DNA of 64,000 nt, taken from NCBI RefSeq assembly GCF_029407905.1, contig NC_073646.1, forward strand, positions 10,062,001-10,126,000, written 5' to 3'. The notes beneath the pieces are model-generated. The model had not been told where the DNA came from. It made no database searches and worked only from the letters and a program-made list of their open reading frames with translations. The stretch comes from Bubalus kerabau. Taxonomy: Eukaryota > Chordata > Mammalia > Artiodactyla > Bovidae. The translations under genes were made by a program, and so were the position numbers. This document shows positions 21,996-32,652 of the stretch, piece after piece (position 1 is the stretch's first letter; each line of letters opens with the position of its first letter).

Positions 21996-22462
21996 TGTAG
22001 GGTGAGTGCGGAGAAAAAGAGCAAGAGCCGGGCAAAGAAAAGGCAATTTATTAAAGGGAAACAAAAGGATGACTGGCCCCTGAGAAGAACCAGCAGCCCA
22101 CCCTTCTGATGGATCCCTCTTTTTTTTTTTTTTGTCTTGCATAACTGAAACTTTTTATTCGTTAAACAGAATTCTGATGGATCCCTCTTATACCCTGTAG
22201 AAGGGAAATCAGGTCTCCTGAAGTGGGGGTGTTAGTTTATCTTTAGCCTGCAACTGGAGTCTGACAGTCATGTAGTCTTGAGAGAGCCAGAGGTGTTTCA
22301 CGGTAGGGTAGTCACATAGTCTTGGGAAACTAAGTGCCAGGGGCGAAAACAGGATGTCACTTGAGCAATGTAGTCAGTCTCATGGGTCACCTTGACGTCT
22401 TCTGTTTGCAAGGTCAGCACAATAATCCATTTTAACAATGAGCCCCCATGCAGACCATATCA
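21996..22462 (-). mobile_element. Solo LTR of the ERV-A family, carrying a retrocopy
   Basis: The minus strand starts TGATATGG at 22462 and ends CACTCACCCTACA at 21996, parallel to the TGATAGGG...CACTTGCCTTACA of the ERV-A 5' LTR. The block CATGGGGGCTCATTG...TGACCTTGCAAAC is shared with the ERV-A LTR at 52225. The length is 467 bp including a 68-bp later insertion at 22122-22189, so about 399 bp originally. Confidence 0.75.
22104..22189 (-). mobile_element. Minimal processed retrocopy (3' mRNA tail) with 18-bp TSD
   Basis: A poly(T) run (22119-22133) precedes about 40 bases that on the minus strand carry AATAAA about 20 bases before a poly(A) tail, as at the 3' end of a mature mRNA. Perfect repeats TTCTGATGGATCCCTCTT flank it at 22104-22121 and 22172-22189. 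The source gene is unknown because only the 3'-most bases were copied. Confidence 0.8.
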
Positions 22463-22851
22463 GTATCAAATTGCCAACATCTGTTGGATCATAGAAAAAG
22501 TAAGAGAATTCTGGGAAAAGCATCTACTTCTGCTTCATTGACTACATTAAAGCCTTTGACTGTGTGGATCACAACAAACTGTGAAAAATTCTGAAAGAGA
22601 TGGGAATACCAGATCACCTTACCTGCCTTCTGAGAAACCTGTATGCAGGTCAAGAAGCAACAGTTAGAACCAGACATGGAACAACAGACTGGTTCCAAAT
22701 TAGGAAAGGAGTACATTAAGGCTGTATACTGTCACCCTGCTTATTTAACTTCTATGCAGAGTACATCATGCGAAACACTGGGCTGGAAGAAGCACAAGCT
22801 GGAATCAAGACTGCAGGGAGAAATATCAATAACCTCAGATATGCAGATGAC

Positions 22852-23097
22852 TTTACCACTAGCACCATTGGCTTACCAGGCGGCACTAGTGGTACAGAAC
22901 TCCCTTGCCAATGTATGGGCCTCAAGAGACCAGGATTGGATCCCTGGGTCAGGAAGATCTCTTGGAGAAGGAAATGGCAACCCACTCCAGTATTCTTGCC
23001 TGGAGAATCCTATGGACTGAGGAGTCTGGCAAGCTACATTCCATGGAGTTGCAAAAGATCTAATATAACTGAGGCGACTTAGCACCCATGCACACAC
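22852..23097 (+). mobile_element. Bov-tA SINE inserted next to the BovB YADD codons
   Basis: Complete Bov-tA with an 11-bp TSD, ATGCAGATGAC, at 22841-22851 and 23098-23108. The left repeat includes most of the codons for the catalytic YADD of the host BovB (22840-22851), so the SINE lies directly after the active-site codons. Confidence 0.9.
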
Positions 23098-23384
23098 ATG
23101 CAGATGACACCACCCTTACCGCAGAAAGCGAAAAGGAACTAAAGAGCCTCTTGATGAAGGTGAAAGAGGAGAGTGAAAAAACTGGTTTAAAAGTCAACTC
23201 AACATTCAAAAACCTAAGATCATGGCATCCAGTCCCATCACTTCATGACAAATAGATGGGGAAACAATGGAAACAGTGACAGACTTTATTTTCTTGGGCT
23301 CCAAAATCATTGCAGATGGTGACTGCAGCCATTAAATTAAAAGATGCTTACTCCTTGGAAGAAAAGCTATGACCAACCTCAGAT

Positions 23385-24008
23385 CAGAATCAGTCGCTCA
23401 GTCTTGTCCGACTCTGCGACCCCATGAATCACAGCACGCCAGGCCTCCCTGTCCATCACCAACTCCCGGAGTTCACTGAGACTCACATCCATCGAGTCAG
23501 TGATGCCATCCAGCCATCTCATCCTCTGTCATTCCCTTCTCCTCCTGCCCCCAATCCCTCCCAGCATCAGAGTCTTTTCCAATGAGTCAACACTTCACAT
23601 GAGGTGGCCAAAGCACTGGAGTTACAGCTTTAGCATCATTCCTTCCAAAGAAATCCCAGGGCTGATCTCCTTCAGAACGGACTGGTTGGATCTCCTTGCA
23701 GTCCAAGGGACTCTCAAGAGTCTTCAACACCACAGTTCAAAAGCATCACTTCTTCGGTGCTCAGCCTTCTTCACAGTCCAACTCTCACACCCATACATGA
23801 CCACTGGAAAAACCATAGCCTTGACTAGACGGACCTTTGTTGGCAAAGTAATGTCTCTGCTTTTCAATATGCTATCTAGGTTGGTCATAACTTTCCTTCC
23901 AAGGAGTAAGCGTCTTTTAATTTCATGGCTGCAGTCACCATCTGTAGTGATTTTGGAGCCCAGAAAAATAAAGTCTGACACTGTTTCCACTGTTTCCCCA
24001 TCTATTTC
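23385..24008 (-). mobile_element. BovB 3' fragment inserted in inverse orientation
   Basis: Minus-strand BovB 3' end (terminus near 23385; frame 23724-23990 encodes the segment around 'VMYGCESWTVKKAEH'). It is flanked by similar CCAACCT(C)AGA sequences at about 23373-23384 and 24009-24021, an imperfect target duplication of the host BovB. Confidence 0.88.
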
Positions 24009-24230
24009 CCAACCTAGAGAGCATATTAAAAAGCAGAAACATTACTTTGCCAACAAAGGTCTGTCCAGTCAGAGCTATGGTTTTTCCAGTAGTCATGTAT
24101 GGATGTGAGAATTGGACCATAAAGAAGGCGGAGCACTGAAGAACTGATGCTTTTGAACTGTGGTGTTGGAGAAGACTCTTGAGAGTCCCTTGGACTGCAA
24201 GGAGATAATACCAGTCAATCCTAAAGGAAA

Positions 24231-24662
24231 AAGAAAGAAAAGATAGCACTAAGTTGTGTCCAACTCTTGCAATCCCATGAACTGTAGCCTACCAGGCTCC
24301 TCTTTCCATGGGATTCTCCAGGCAAGAATACTTGGGTGGGTTGCCGTTTTCTTCTCCAAAAGCTGCTCAGTCGTGTCCTACTCTTTGCAACCCCATGGAC
24401 TATACTGTCCATGGAATTCTCCAGGCCAGAATACTGGAGTGGGTAGCCTTTCCCTTCTCCAGGGGATCTTCCCAACCCAGGGATCGAAACCAGGTCTTCT
24501 GCATTGCAGGTGGATTCTTTATCAGCTGAGCCACAAGGGAAGCCCAAGAATATTGGAGTGGGTAGCCTATCCTTCTCCAGTGAATCTTCCTGACCCAGGA
24601 ATTGACTTGGGGTCTCCTGCATTGCAGGTGGATTCTTTACCAACTGAACTATCAGGGAAACC
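24231..24662 (-). mobile_element. Compound BovA-derived SINE insertion with 15-bp TSD
   Basis: The block contains two BovA bodies and two tRNA-like heads on the minus strand. Perfect CAATCCTAAAGGAAA repeats flank the whole at 24216-24230 and 24663-24677. A ~34-base segment (around 24323-24357) recurs at 24547-24579, indicating a SINE-in-SINE insertion or dimer. Confidence 0.85.
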
Positions 24663-25197
24663 CAATCCTAAAGGAAATCAATCCTAAATATTCATTGGAA
24701 GGATTGACACCAAAGCTGAAGTTCCAATACTTTGGGCCACCTGAGGTGAAGAGCTGACTCATGGTAAAAGACCTTGATGCTATTAAAGATTGAAGGCAGG
24801 AGGAGAAGGGGGCGAAAGAGGATGAGATGGTTGGACAGCATCACCGATTCAATGAAGATGAGTTTGAGCAAACTCCAGGAAATGGTGAAGGACAGGGAAG
24901 ACTGGTGTGCTACAGTCCATGCGGTCGCAAAGAGTTGGACATGATTGAGTAACTGAACAACAATTCTAAAATAAAAAGTTCTGATTTCTGAAATATAGTT
25001 CACCGTTAGGATTTTGAATAAGTGAGAGTGGACCTAGAGCAGATACTGGAATCCTTTGGGCAGGGGGCCTCAGTTCCTTTCCACCTGAGTTTCTCCTCCA
25101 GACCCTCTCCAAGGACTGAACAGCCTTGCTCACAGCATGGCAGCTGGGTTCCAAGAAGGGGACAGAGGGAAAGGAAGTGGAAGCTGTTCATTTCTTT

Positions 25198-25340
25198 CTT
25201 TACATTTATTTATGTATGCATCTATTTATTTATTTATTGGCCATTGTATGCAGGATTTTAGTTCCCTGACCAAGAATCAAACTCATGCTGCCTACAGTAG
25301 AAGCATGGAGCCTTAACCACTGGACTGTTTGGGAATTGCC
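25198..25340 (-). mobile_element. CHR-type SINE fragment
   Basis: A (TTTA)n-rich start is followed by 'tagttccctgaccaagaatc' at about 25260 and a degraded head to 25340, all minus strand. Confidence 0.7.
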
Positions 25341-25595
25341 AGAGCTGTCCATTTCTAAAGCACAGCATCACTTCCACCTATTCTTCCACCTATCACTCTC
25401 CCCTACACATTACTAGTCACAGATCTTGATGGGAGGAGTGTCACAGAATTTTGCAACGTTTTAAACAACCAGAATACTACTACTCACTCTTCAAGTAGTA
25501 GTTCCAACACCGTCCCCTCTGAAAACCTTCCTGAACTTCTTATAAGAATGCAAAATACTCCTCCTTTGTATTTACCTACAGTGTATAGAGAAATT

Positions 25596-25780
25596 CCCTT
25601 TTTAAAATCAACTTTACTGAGACAGAAATATAATATACATACATATATACATACAATGAAACTCCCCTATTGTAAGGCTAAGGTTTGACGGGGTTTTGAC
25701 GAATGTATACACGTGTGTAATCACCACCACAATCAAGATCTAGAAAATTACCATTACACTAAAAAGCTCCCCACACTCAA
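25596..25780 (-). mobile_element. Old L1 (L1M-like) 3' UTR fragment
   Basis: The run containing 'gtatacacgtgtgtaatcac' (about 25706) and 'caccacaatcaagatctaga' (about 25726) matches the familiar old mammalian L1 3' UTR in reverse orientation. It is diverged. Confidence 0.5.
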
Positions 25781-25965
25781 AAGAGCTGTGTTGAGGCTTT
25801 TGTTGCTCTTGTTTTTTCTGCTGCTGTTTTCTTGTTCATTTATTTGTTTGTGTGATTGGTTGGTTGGCTGGTTTGAGCTAGGAAAAGGGGAAGTGAGAGT
25901 GAAGAAAATCTATGATCACAGTCTACTCTTCTGAATTAAGGGACATAGATGGAACCATGCATTTG

Positions 25966-26243
25966 TCCAAAGGCAATGGCAACCCACTCCAGTACTCTTG
26001 CCTGGAAAGTCCCATGGACTGAGGAGCCTGGTAGGCTGCAGTCCATGGGGTCGCAAAGAGTCGGACATGACTGAGCAACTTCACTTTCACTTTTCACGTT
26101 CATGCATTGGAGAAGGAAATGGCAACCCACTCCAGTGTTCTTGCCTGGAGAATCCCAGGGACAGGGGAGCCTGGTGGGCTGCCTTCTATGGGGTCGCACA
26201 GAGTCGGACATGACTGAAGCAACTTAGCAGCAGCAGCAGCAGC
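25966..26243 (+). mobile_element. Bov-A2 dimeric SINE with (GCA)n tail
   Basis: Two BovA bodies in tandem on the plus strand (25972-26080 and 26109-26225), joined by the typical 'acttcactttcacttttcac' linker at about 26076. The element ends in a short CAG repeat at 26227-26243. Confidence 0.9.
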
Positions 26244-26244
26244 T

Positions 26245-26488
26245 AACCATAAAGGGGCTTCCCCAGTGGCTCGGTGGTAAAGAATCTGCCTGCAATGCAG
26301 GAGCCACAGGAAACTCAGGTTCAATCCCTGGGTCTGGAAGATCTCCTGGAGGAGGACATTGCAGCCCACTCCAGTATTCTTGCCTGGACAATCCCATGGA
26401 CAGAGAAGCCAGGCAGGTCACAGTCATAGGGTCACAAAGAGTCAGACACAACTGAAGCAACTGGGTACACACACAAGCCAACCATAAA
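26245..26488 (+). mobile_element. Bov-tA SINE with short TSD
   Basis: The plus-strand SINE is flanked by AACCATAAA at 26245-26253 and 26480-26488. The head (ggggcttccccagtggctcg) begins at about 26254 and the body ends near 26476. It sits directly after the Bov-A2. Confidence 0.88.
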
Positions 26489-26663
26489 AGTTTGGTAGTT
26501 CCAAGCATTGCTATGCTTTGTCTCACTGAGCAAGTTGAGTATGAAGAGGAAAATTTAAAACATACACCCAGGTAGAAATGACTTCATGCTCCTTCTGCTT
26601 CTGTAACTTGCTCCTTTGCAAAGTCACCTAAGATATAGTTTCAGCAGGGGTGGGGGGTGGGGG

Positions 26664-27019
26664 TGGAAACTTACAGTGCTAGAAGCTGAAACTTACCTCA
26701 CCATTGTCCTACTTTTGAAATTTCCCAGCCCCTGAAATCCTGCTCAACCATGTTTGTTGTGTAAAGGTCAGGCATCCCCCCTTGCTGTGCCCTAACTACT
26801 GTTCCCCACTGCACAAAACCCCTAGTTTAAACGAACCTATTATCAGTCAGCACTGCCCACTGAAGTCTGATGTCATGCACTGCCTATAAAAACTGTGTAA
26901 CCCCTTTGTTCCAGCCTCAGAGCTGGAAGTGTTAACTCCTCTGGGCCTGGGGGCATAATCAAGTTCTCCAGCTCTCCGAGTGTGGTGCTTGGTCTCTTGA
27001 TGGTCTGGCTTCTGCAACA
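26664..27019 (+). mobile_element. Solo LTR (family Y, copy 2)
   Basis: The block starts TGGAAACTT and ends GGCTTCTGCAACA. It shares with the LTR at 19428-19920 the motif TAAAGGTCAGGCATCC (26764), a CTATAAAAACT box (26885), the block GTGTTAACTCCTCTGGGCC (26928) and the GTGTGGTGCTTGGT block (26979). It is shorter in U3. Confidence 0.7.
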
Positions 27020-27084
27020 CGTGGAGTAATGGTCAAGTCTCCAGCTCTGCCAGCACAAGGTACATTCGATCTCATTTCTGCTTA

Positions 27085-27330
27085 AAATGCTCCAATGGCT
27101 TCATGCTCTTTAGAATGAAATTTAACTCCCTTGCCCCAGATGATACCACTGTGACCTGGCCTCTGGGACTCACTCTGCTATGGTCACATGGCCATCCTTT
27201 AGTTCTCCAACTCAGTGTGTTCCTATCTCAGGGCCTTTGCACTAGCTGTTCCCCCTTTCAGTCAACCAAATAGCTCTTTGCAATGTCACCTCCTCAGAAA
27301 AGCTGAACCTGAATTCCTGACCTAAATACA
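27085..27330 (+). repeat. L2 LINE fragment
   Basis: The phrase 'tcagggcctttgcactagct' (about 27228) and its surroundings match the old L2 3' region on the plus strand. Confidence 0.5.
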
Positions 27331-27488
27331 TTCTCTTGAGTATCACAGTATCAGTATGAATCCAAAGACTCCACTCTTGAAGAGGGAATGTAGAAATACC
27401 TGGATCTCATGCTCCTTGTCTAGCGTGTATTCTGGTAAAAAGCTGTATCTTACAGCTAAGGATCCCTGGGGGCACTCATTAGTGAAAT

Positions 27489-28530
27489 CAGTTCAGCTCA
27501 GTTCAGTCGCTCAGTAGTGTCTGACTCTTTGCGACCCCATAAACCTCAGCATGCCAGGCCTCCCTGTCCATCACCAACTCCCGGAGTTCACTGAGACTTA
27601 CGTCCATCGAGTCAGTGATGCCATCCAGCCATCTCATCCTCTGTCGTCCCCTTCTCCTCCTGCCCCCAATCCCTCCCAGCATCAGAGTCTTTTCCAATGA
27701 GTCAACTCTTCGCATGAGGTGGCCAAAGTACTGGAGTTTCAGCTTCAGCATCAGTCTCTCCAATGAACACCCAGGACTGGCCTCCTTTAGGATGGACTGG
27801 TTGGATCTCCTTGCAGTCCAAGGGACTCGAAAGAGTCTTCTTCAACAACACAGTTCAAAAGCATCAATTCCTCGGCGCTCAGCTTTCTTCACAGTCCAAC
27901 TCTCACATCCATACATAACTACTGGAAAAACCATAGCCTTGACTAGACGGACCTTTGTTGGCAAAGTAATGTCTCAGCTTTTTAATATGCTATCTAGGTT
28001 GGTCACAACATTCCTTGCAAGGAGTAAGCGTCTTTTCATTTCATGGCTGCAATCACCATCTGCAGTGACTTTGGAGCCCCAAAATAAAGTCTGACACTGT
28101 TTCCACTGTTTCTCCATCTATTTGCCATGAAGTGATGGGACCAGATGCCATGATCTTCATTTTCTGAATGTTGAGCTTTAAGCCAACTTTTTCACTCTCC
28201 TCTTTCACTTTCATCAAGAGGCTTTTGAGTTCCTCTTCACTTTCTGCCATAAGGGTGGTGTCATCTGCATATCTGAGGTTATTGATTTTTCTCCCAGCAA
28301 TCTTGATTCTAGCTTGTGCTTCTTCCAGCCCAGCGTTTCTCATGATGTACTCTGCATAGAAGTTAAATCAGCAGGTGACAATATGCAGCCTTGACGTACT
28401 CCTTTTCCTATTTGGAACCAGTCTGTTCCATGTCCAGTTCTAACTGTTGCTTCCTGACCTGCATATAGGTTTCTCAAGAGGCAGGTCAGGTGGTCTGGTA
28501 TTCCCATCTCTTTCAGAATTTTCCACAGTT
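27489..28530 (-). mobile_element. BovB LINE, 5'-truncated
   Basis: Minus-strand BovB from its 3' end at 27489 to about 28530, inside RT. The frame at 28053-28343 carries an intact YADD box ('NNLRYADDTTLMAE'), and 27503-27763 carries the C-terminus. Small deletions separate them. Confidence 0.92.
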
Positions 28531-28730
28531 AAACATCATCCATAATCATAAGTATTTCACAGCTTGATGTATCCTTGCAGGTGCTATGCTTGTACACACA
28601 GAACTAAGCAAATATTTTTACCTGGTTGAGACTGTACAGTATGTATCATTCATTGTCACACATCATGATCATGCAAATGTGTCAAGTCGAAAAGTCATAA
28701 GTATTTTGATAACCAAGAATACCCTACACC

Positions 28731-29202
28731 CGTATGTTCTCTTTGTCTGCTTCCTCATTGCTGCCCTGCAAATAGGTTCATCAGTACCATCCTTCTAGAT
28801 TGCATGCCACTAAGTAACGTCAGTCGTGTCCGACTCTGTGCGAACCCACAGACGGGCGCCCACCAGGCTCCCCCATCCCTGGGATTCTCCAGGCAAGAAC
28901 ACTGGAGTGGGTTGCCACTGCCTTCTCCAATGCCTGAAAGTGAAAAATGAAAGTGAAGTCGCTCAGTCGTGTCCGACTCTTAGCAACCCCATGGACTACA
29001 GCCCACCAGGCTCCTCCGTCCATGGGAGTTTCCAGGCAAGAGTACTGGAGTGGGTTGCCAGTGCCTTCTCCATTCTAGATTGCATATACGTGGGTTAATA
29101 TACAGTATTTGTCTTTCTCTTTCTGACTTACTTCACTCCATATAATAGGCTCTAGGTTCATCCGCCTCATTAGGACTGACTCAAATGCATTCTTTTCATA
29201 GG
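28731..29202 (-). mobile_element. Inverted 5' segment of an L1 (twin priming)
   Basis: Bases 28731-28805 and 29086-29202 read as L1 3'-region sequence on the minus strand ('cttcactccatataatagg' at about 29130). The L1 then continues on the opposite strand from about 29214. This is the inverted upstream portion of one L1 insertion. Confidence 0.75.
28806..29072 (-). mobile_element. Bov-A2 SINE inserted in the L1
   Basis: Dimeric BovA on the minus strand with the linker 'tgcctgaaagtgaaaaatga' at 28931. Perfect 13-bp target duplications TTCTAGATTGCAT flank it at 28793-28805 and 29073-29085. Confidence 0.9.
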
Positions 29203-29213
29203 AGAGAGTTCAG

Positions 29214-29400
29214 TCTGGTGCTCTGTGACAACTTAAAAGGGTGGGATGGGGTGGGAGACGGGTGAGTGGTTCAGGAGGAAGGGGACATATGCATATCTGT
29301 GACTGATTCATGGTGATGTATGGCAGAAGCCAACAATTATAGTAAAGCAATTGTAAAGCAACTATCCTCCAATTAGATAATTAACCAGTTAATTAAAATG
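29214..29400 (+). mobile_element. L1 3' UTR, forward segment of a twin-primed insertion
   Basis: Plus-strand L1 3' UTR with the G-rich tract (gggatggggtgggagacggg at about 29242), 'gactgattcatggtgatg' at 29302 and an A-rich end near 29400. It is head-to-head with the inverted segment at 28731-29202. Confidence 0.8.
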
Positions 29401-29733
29401 AAGAGTACTCTACACTAACTCAATAAGGAAAATACAAAATATTTCTTTTCTTGGTGTGATGGTTAATTTTTTGTATTAACTTGACTGGTCATGGGGTACA
29501 CAGACTAAACATTGTTTCTGGATGTTTCTGGAGCCAATTCTAATAAGTTAATCAATCCTATTGGTTCTGTTCCTCTGGAGAACTTGAGGACAAAAATGTC
29601 ACAGAAGACAAAAATGATAACAGATTTCTTACACAAAGATACTAAAAAAATTAAAATAAAAATATTGCATTCTCTTATGCTCAATCTTATGCTCAATAGT
29701 GATTGAGATATAAAGTGATAGAGTACAATAAAT
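29401..29733. other. Unassigned intergenic sequence
   Basis: A+T-rich, with no gene or repeat recognised. Two opposite-strand frames at 29505-29706 lack domains. Confidence 0.35.
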
Positions 29734-29900
29734 TTTTTAAAAATATTTTTATATATTCATTTATTTGGCTGCACCAGGTTTTGGTGGCAGCACACAGGAT
29801 CTTTAATTATGGCATACAACTCCTATTTGTGACATGCAGGATTCAAGGCCCCCTGTGTTGGAGGGTAGAGTCCCAGCCACTGGACCACCAGGAAGTCCCT
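29734..29900 (-). mobile_element. CHR-type SINE
   Basis: Minus-strand SINE: a T-rich start, 'tatttggctgcaccaggttt' at 29762, and the head ending 'ccaccaggaagtccct' at 29885-29900. Confidence 0.78.
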
Positions 29901-30582
29901 AGAATACAATGACTTAAGAGAATTCATTATCATATATATTCTCTTGAAATATTATCAAGAAAGAATGTTTTCACTGAATTATTTAACAGTACATTCCTAA
30001 AGTACAGCCAAAAGAACTGTATACACACATAAATTATCAAAATGTAAATATGAATACATCTGCCTACATTCCTCCCCACCACCAGCCTAATGTGCAAGTG
30101 CTGACGTTCAATGCTCAGAGGTGGTTTAACAATGCCATACACAAGATACTCCTTTCTACTAATTATTTTAAAGATATTTACTTGATTAATTCACTAACTC
30201 CACTTTTTATCATACATTGTCAGTTCGAGACATCCAAAAAGCTTAGATGTTGCAAAATAAAACAGTGGACTTTATCCACAATAAACACAGGCACTTTATA
30301 AAAAATGTACACATAGAACTATGGATATAAACCAAGACTTTCGTCCAGATATGGAGATGCTAGTGAAGAGGCCCCTCCTTCCATCCTTCATCTTCTTCCT
30401 CTCCCATCATTTTAATGACCAAGTATAGAAATTCATCATCCAGCATCAAAAGGTAAATGAACAAAAAGCTAGTTTACTAATGTTACTCATGACATACACT
30501 AGCAACCTCTTTAACACCTGGAAAGACTAGCTGTTGTAAAATTTTAACTCATTTGACTTTTATATACACCATACCCTGCATG
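29901..30582. other. Unassigned A+T-rich sequence
   Basis: No gene. Parts near 30060-30130 and 30210-30300 show weak similarity to segments near 31230-31330 and 33485-33560, suggesting an old local duplication. Confidence 0.3.
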
Positions 30583-30790
30583 CATCCTCAGTCATGTCCA
30601 ACTCTTTGGGACCCCATGAACTGTAGCCCACCAGGCTCCTCTGTCCATGGGATTTCCCAGGCAAGAATACTGGAGCGCATTGCCATTTCCCCCTCCAGGG
30701 GATCTTCCTGACCCAGGGATTGAACCGGCATCTCTTGCAACTCCTTCATTGCAGGCAGAATCTTCCCCAGATGAGCCACCAGGAAAGCCC
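30583..30790 (-). mobile_element. Bov-tA SINE
   Basis: Minus-strand SINE with the head ending near 30790 ('gagccaccaggaaagccc' at 30773) and the BovA body down to about 30590. Confidence 0.87.
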
Positions 30791-30802
30791 TTCTACATAC
30801 AC

Positions 30803-30915
30803 CATTGTTACTCAGTTGTATCCGACTCCATGAACTGCAGCAGGCCAGGCTTCCCTGTCCTTCACTATCTCCTGGAGTTTGCTCCAACTTGTGTCCATTG
30901 AGTCAGTGATGCCAC
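30803..30915 (-). mobile_element. BovB 3'-terminal fragment
   Basis: About 110 bases of the BovB 3' end on the minus strand ('tgtccattgagtcagtgatg' near 30892). It contains small internal gaps. Confidence 0.8.
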
Positions 30916-31589
30916 AGACACCATGAAATAAAGCCAACTGCACAGAACACGAGAGAATGATGATTAACCTAGCCTGACTATAAACAGACTGGCCTTGGGC
31001 CCTTCACCCTTTGCTCTCCTCCCTTTTCCCTGAACCAGCACAAATATCGTGTGTTCTGCTCAGAGAGATAATTCGGCCACTCCACTCCCAAAACACACCA
31101 CTTCATATGAATTTTAACAAATGGATATGTGCAAAATGTCTTACTTCACTATCTCCATTTTTAATATACTTTTTATTGGTATACTTAAAAATAATTTCTT
31201 CTTTATATATTTATTAATATACTTTTAAAAATATACTCCACTTTTAATATACTTTATGTAGTTCTAAACATCCAGAAAAGCTCGATGTTTTAAATAAGGA
31301 CTTAAGTTTGTCCTTCATATACACAATAGGGTTGAATAAATGACAGTCATGTAACAATGGTTGTATCTGAGAATGACTTCTAGTTAGGAACATTGTAGTC
31401 TAGAATCCTTCATTTCTATCGATTTCTTCTCTTCAAAAAGGACCAGCTGAATGAGATGCAGTTTTATGATTTAATTTCCAAAGACATTTTCAGAAGACAG
31501 TCTTTCTCTGAACTTTAACCCAAAGTGAACATTTGTTTCTTTACTAACTTGACTTTTGTTTCTCTTCTAATTGAGACAGTAGCATTGAC
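30916..31589. other. Unassigned A+T-rich sequence
   Basis: No gene or repeat family recognised. Confidence 0.35.
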
Positions 31590-31830
31590 ATATATATACT
31601 ACCATGTGCAAAATAGATAGCTGGTCGGAAGCTGCTGTATAGCACAGGGAGCTCAGCTCAGTGCCCGTGACAACCTGGGGTGGGGTCGGGGGAGGGGCGG
31701 GATGAGGGGATGGGAGAGAGGTTCAATAGGGAGGGGACATACGTATACATATAGTTGACTCTCACTATTAGCAGAAACCAACACAGTATCATAAAGCAAT
31801 TACCCTCCAATTTAAGAAAAAAAGAATAAA
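31590..31830 (+). mobile_element. L1 3' UTR
   Basis: Plus-strand, 5'-truncated L1 end: 'ctgctgtatagcacagggag' at 31632, a G-rich tract at 31677-31735 and an A-rich end at about 31830. Confidence 0.82.
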
Positions 31831-32512
31831 ATCTCCCAACCCAGAAGTCCTCTCCACAAACAGAAGAAGAAAACAGTTGTACTACTGGATAAGAATTAAA
31901 CAAGCATGTGATGCTCACTGTAGGGAATCCACCAGCAGGTTGGAAGGACAAGAAGAAACCTCACCTTTTCTTCAGGGCACCCTCCCTCATGCCACGCAGA
32001 CAACCTATTATACATGTTCGAAAGGTAGTGTTCAAGTGCAAGGACTTCTTGATAGCACTGTTCATCACACATTGTCCATCTTATTAAGTTCACCTGGTAA
32101 TTGAGGTGACCATCAGTGTTTGCTAATTGGATTTAATCAAAGGAAAATTAAACTTATTCTGAGCATTTATGATGGAAGGTAGTTTTGTAACTTAGTTAGA
32201 GCCCACTAAAGCTGAGCTGCTACTCTCTCACAGGAACTAGGGGATAGGGGTTATCTTCCTTGATAACCATATTTCAGAGATGGCTCCCAGGCCCTTGAGA
32301 AAGACATTCCTGGATTTATGTACAGTACAGCTAAAGTTAAATGCACATAACACACTGGGCAATGTTAATATGAAATCTCCTAGTACATGCCAGCAAAACA
32401 TCTTTTGTAATTTTTTTCCTCCCATCTCACTCAACCCAGTGAAAAAGTACAAAAGGTAGACTGTTTGGAGATGGTTTAACTATTTCATTTGCAAACGATA
32501 TTTCTTATAAAT
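31831..32512. other. Unassigned intergenic sequence
   Basis: No gene or repeat recognised. Confidence 0.35.
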
Positions 32513-32652
32513 TTTATTTTATTTTTTATTAAAAAAAATTTTTTTGGCCACGTGGTACAGCATGTGGAAACTTAGTTCCCTGACCAGGGACAAACCCACG
32601 TGCCCAGCACTGGAAGGTAAATTCTTAATCACTGGACCACCAGGCAAGGCCC
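32513..32652 (-). mobile_element. CHR-type SINE fragment
   Basis: An A/T-rich tail, 'tagttccctgaccaggga' at about 32572, and the head 'caccaggcaaggccct' at 32637-32652 on the minus strand. Confidence 0.72.

Larger units (their letters stand above)
22465..24958 (+). mobile_element. BovB LINE with three nested insertions
   Basis: Plus-strand BovB from within the RT domain to the natural 3' end at about 24958. It is interrupted by a Bov-tA at 22852-23097, an inverted BovB at 23385-24008, and a SINE cluster at 24231-24662. The segments 22465-22851, 23109-23384, 24022-24230 and 24678-24958 follow the order of the BovB consensus. It contains many stops and frameshifts. Confidence 0.92.

Noticed and set aside
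24221..24687. Overlapping 140-143 aa frames on both strands.
   Set aside because: Both are translations of BovA-derived SINE bodies, which are often open by chance.
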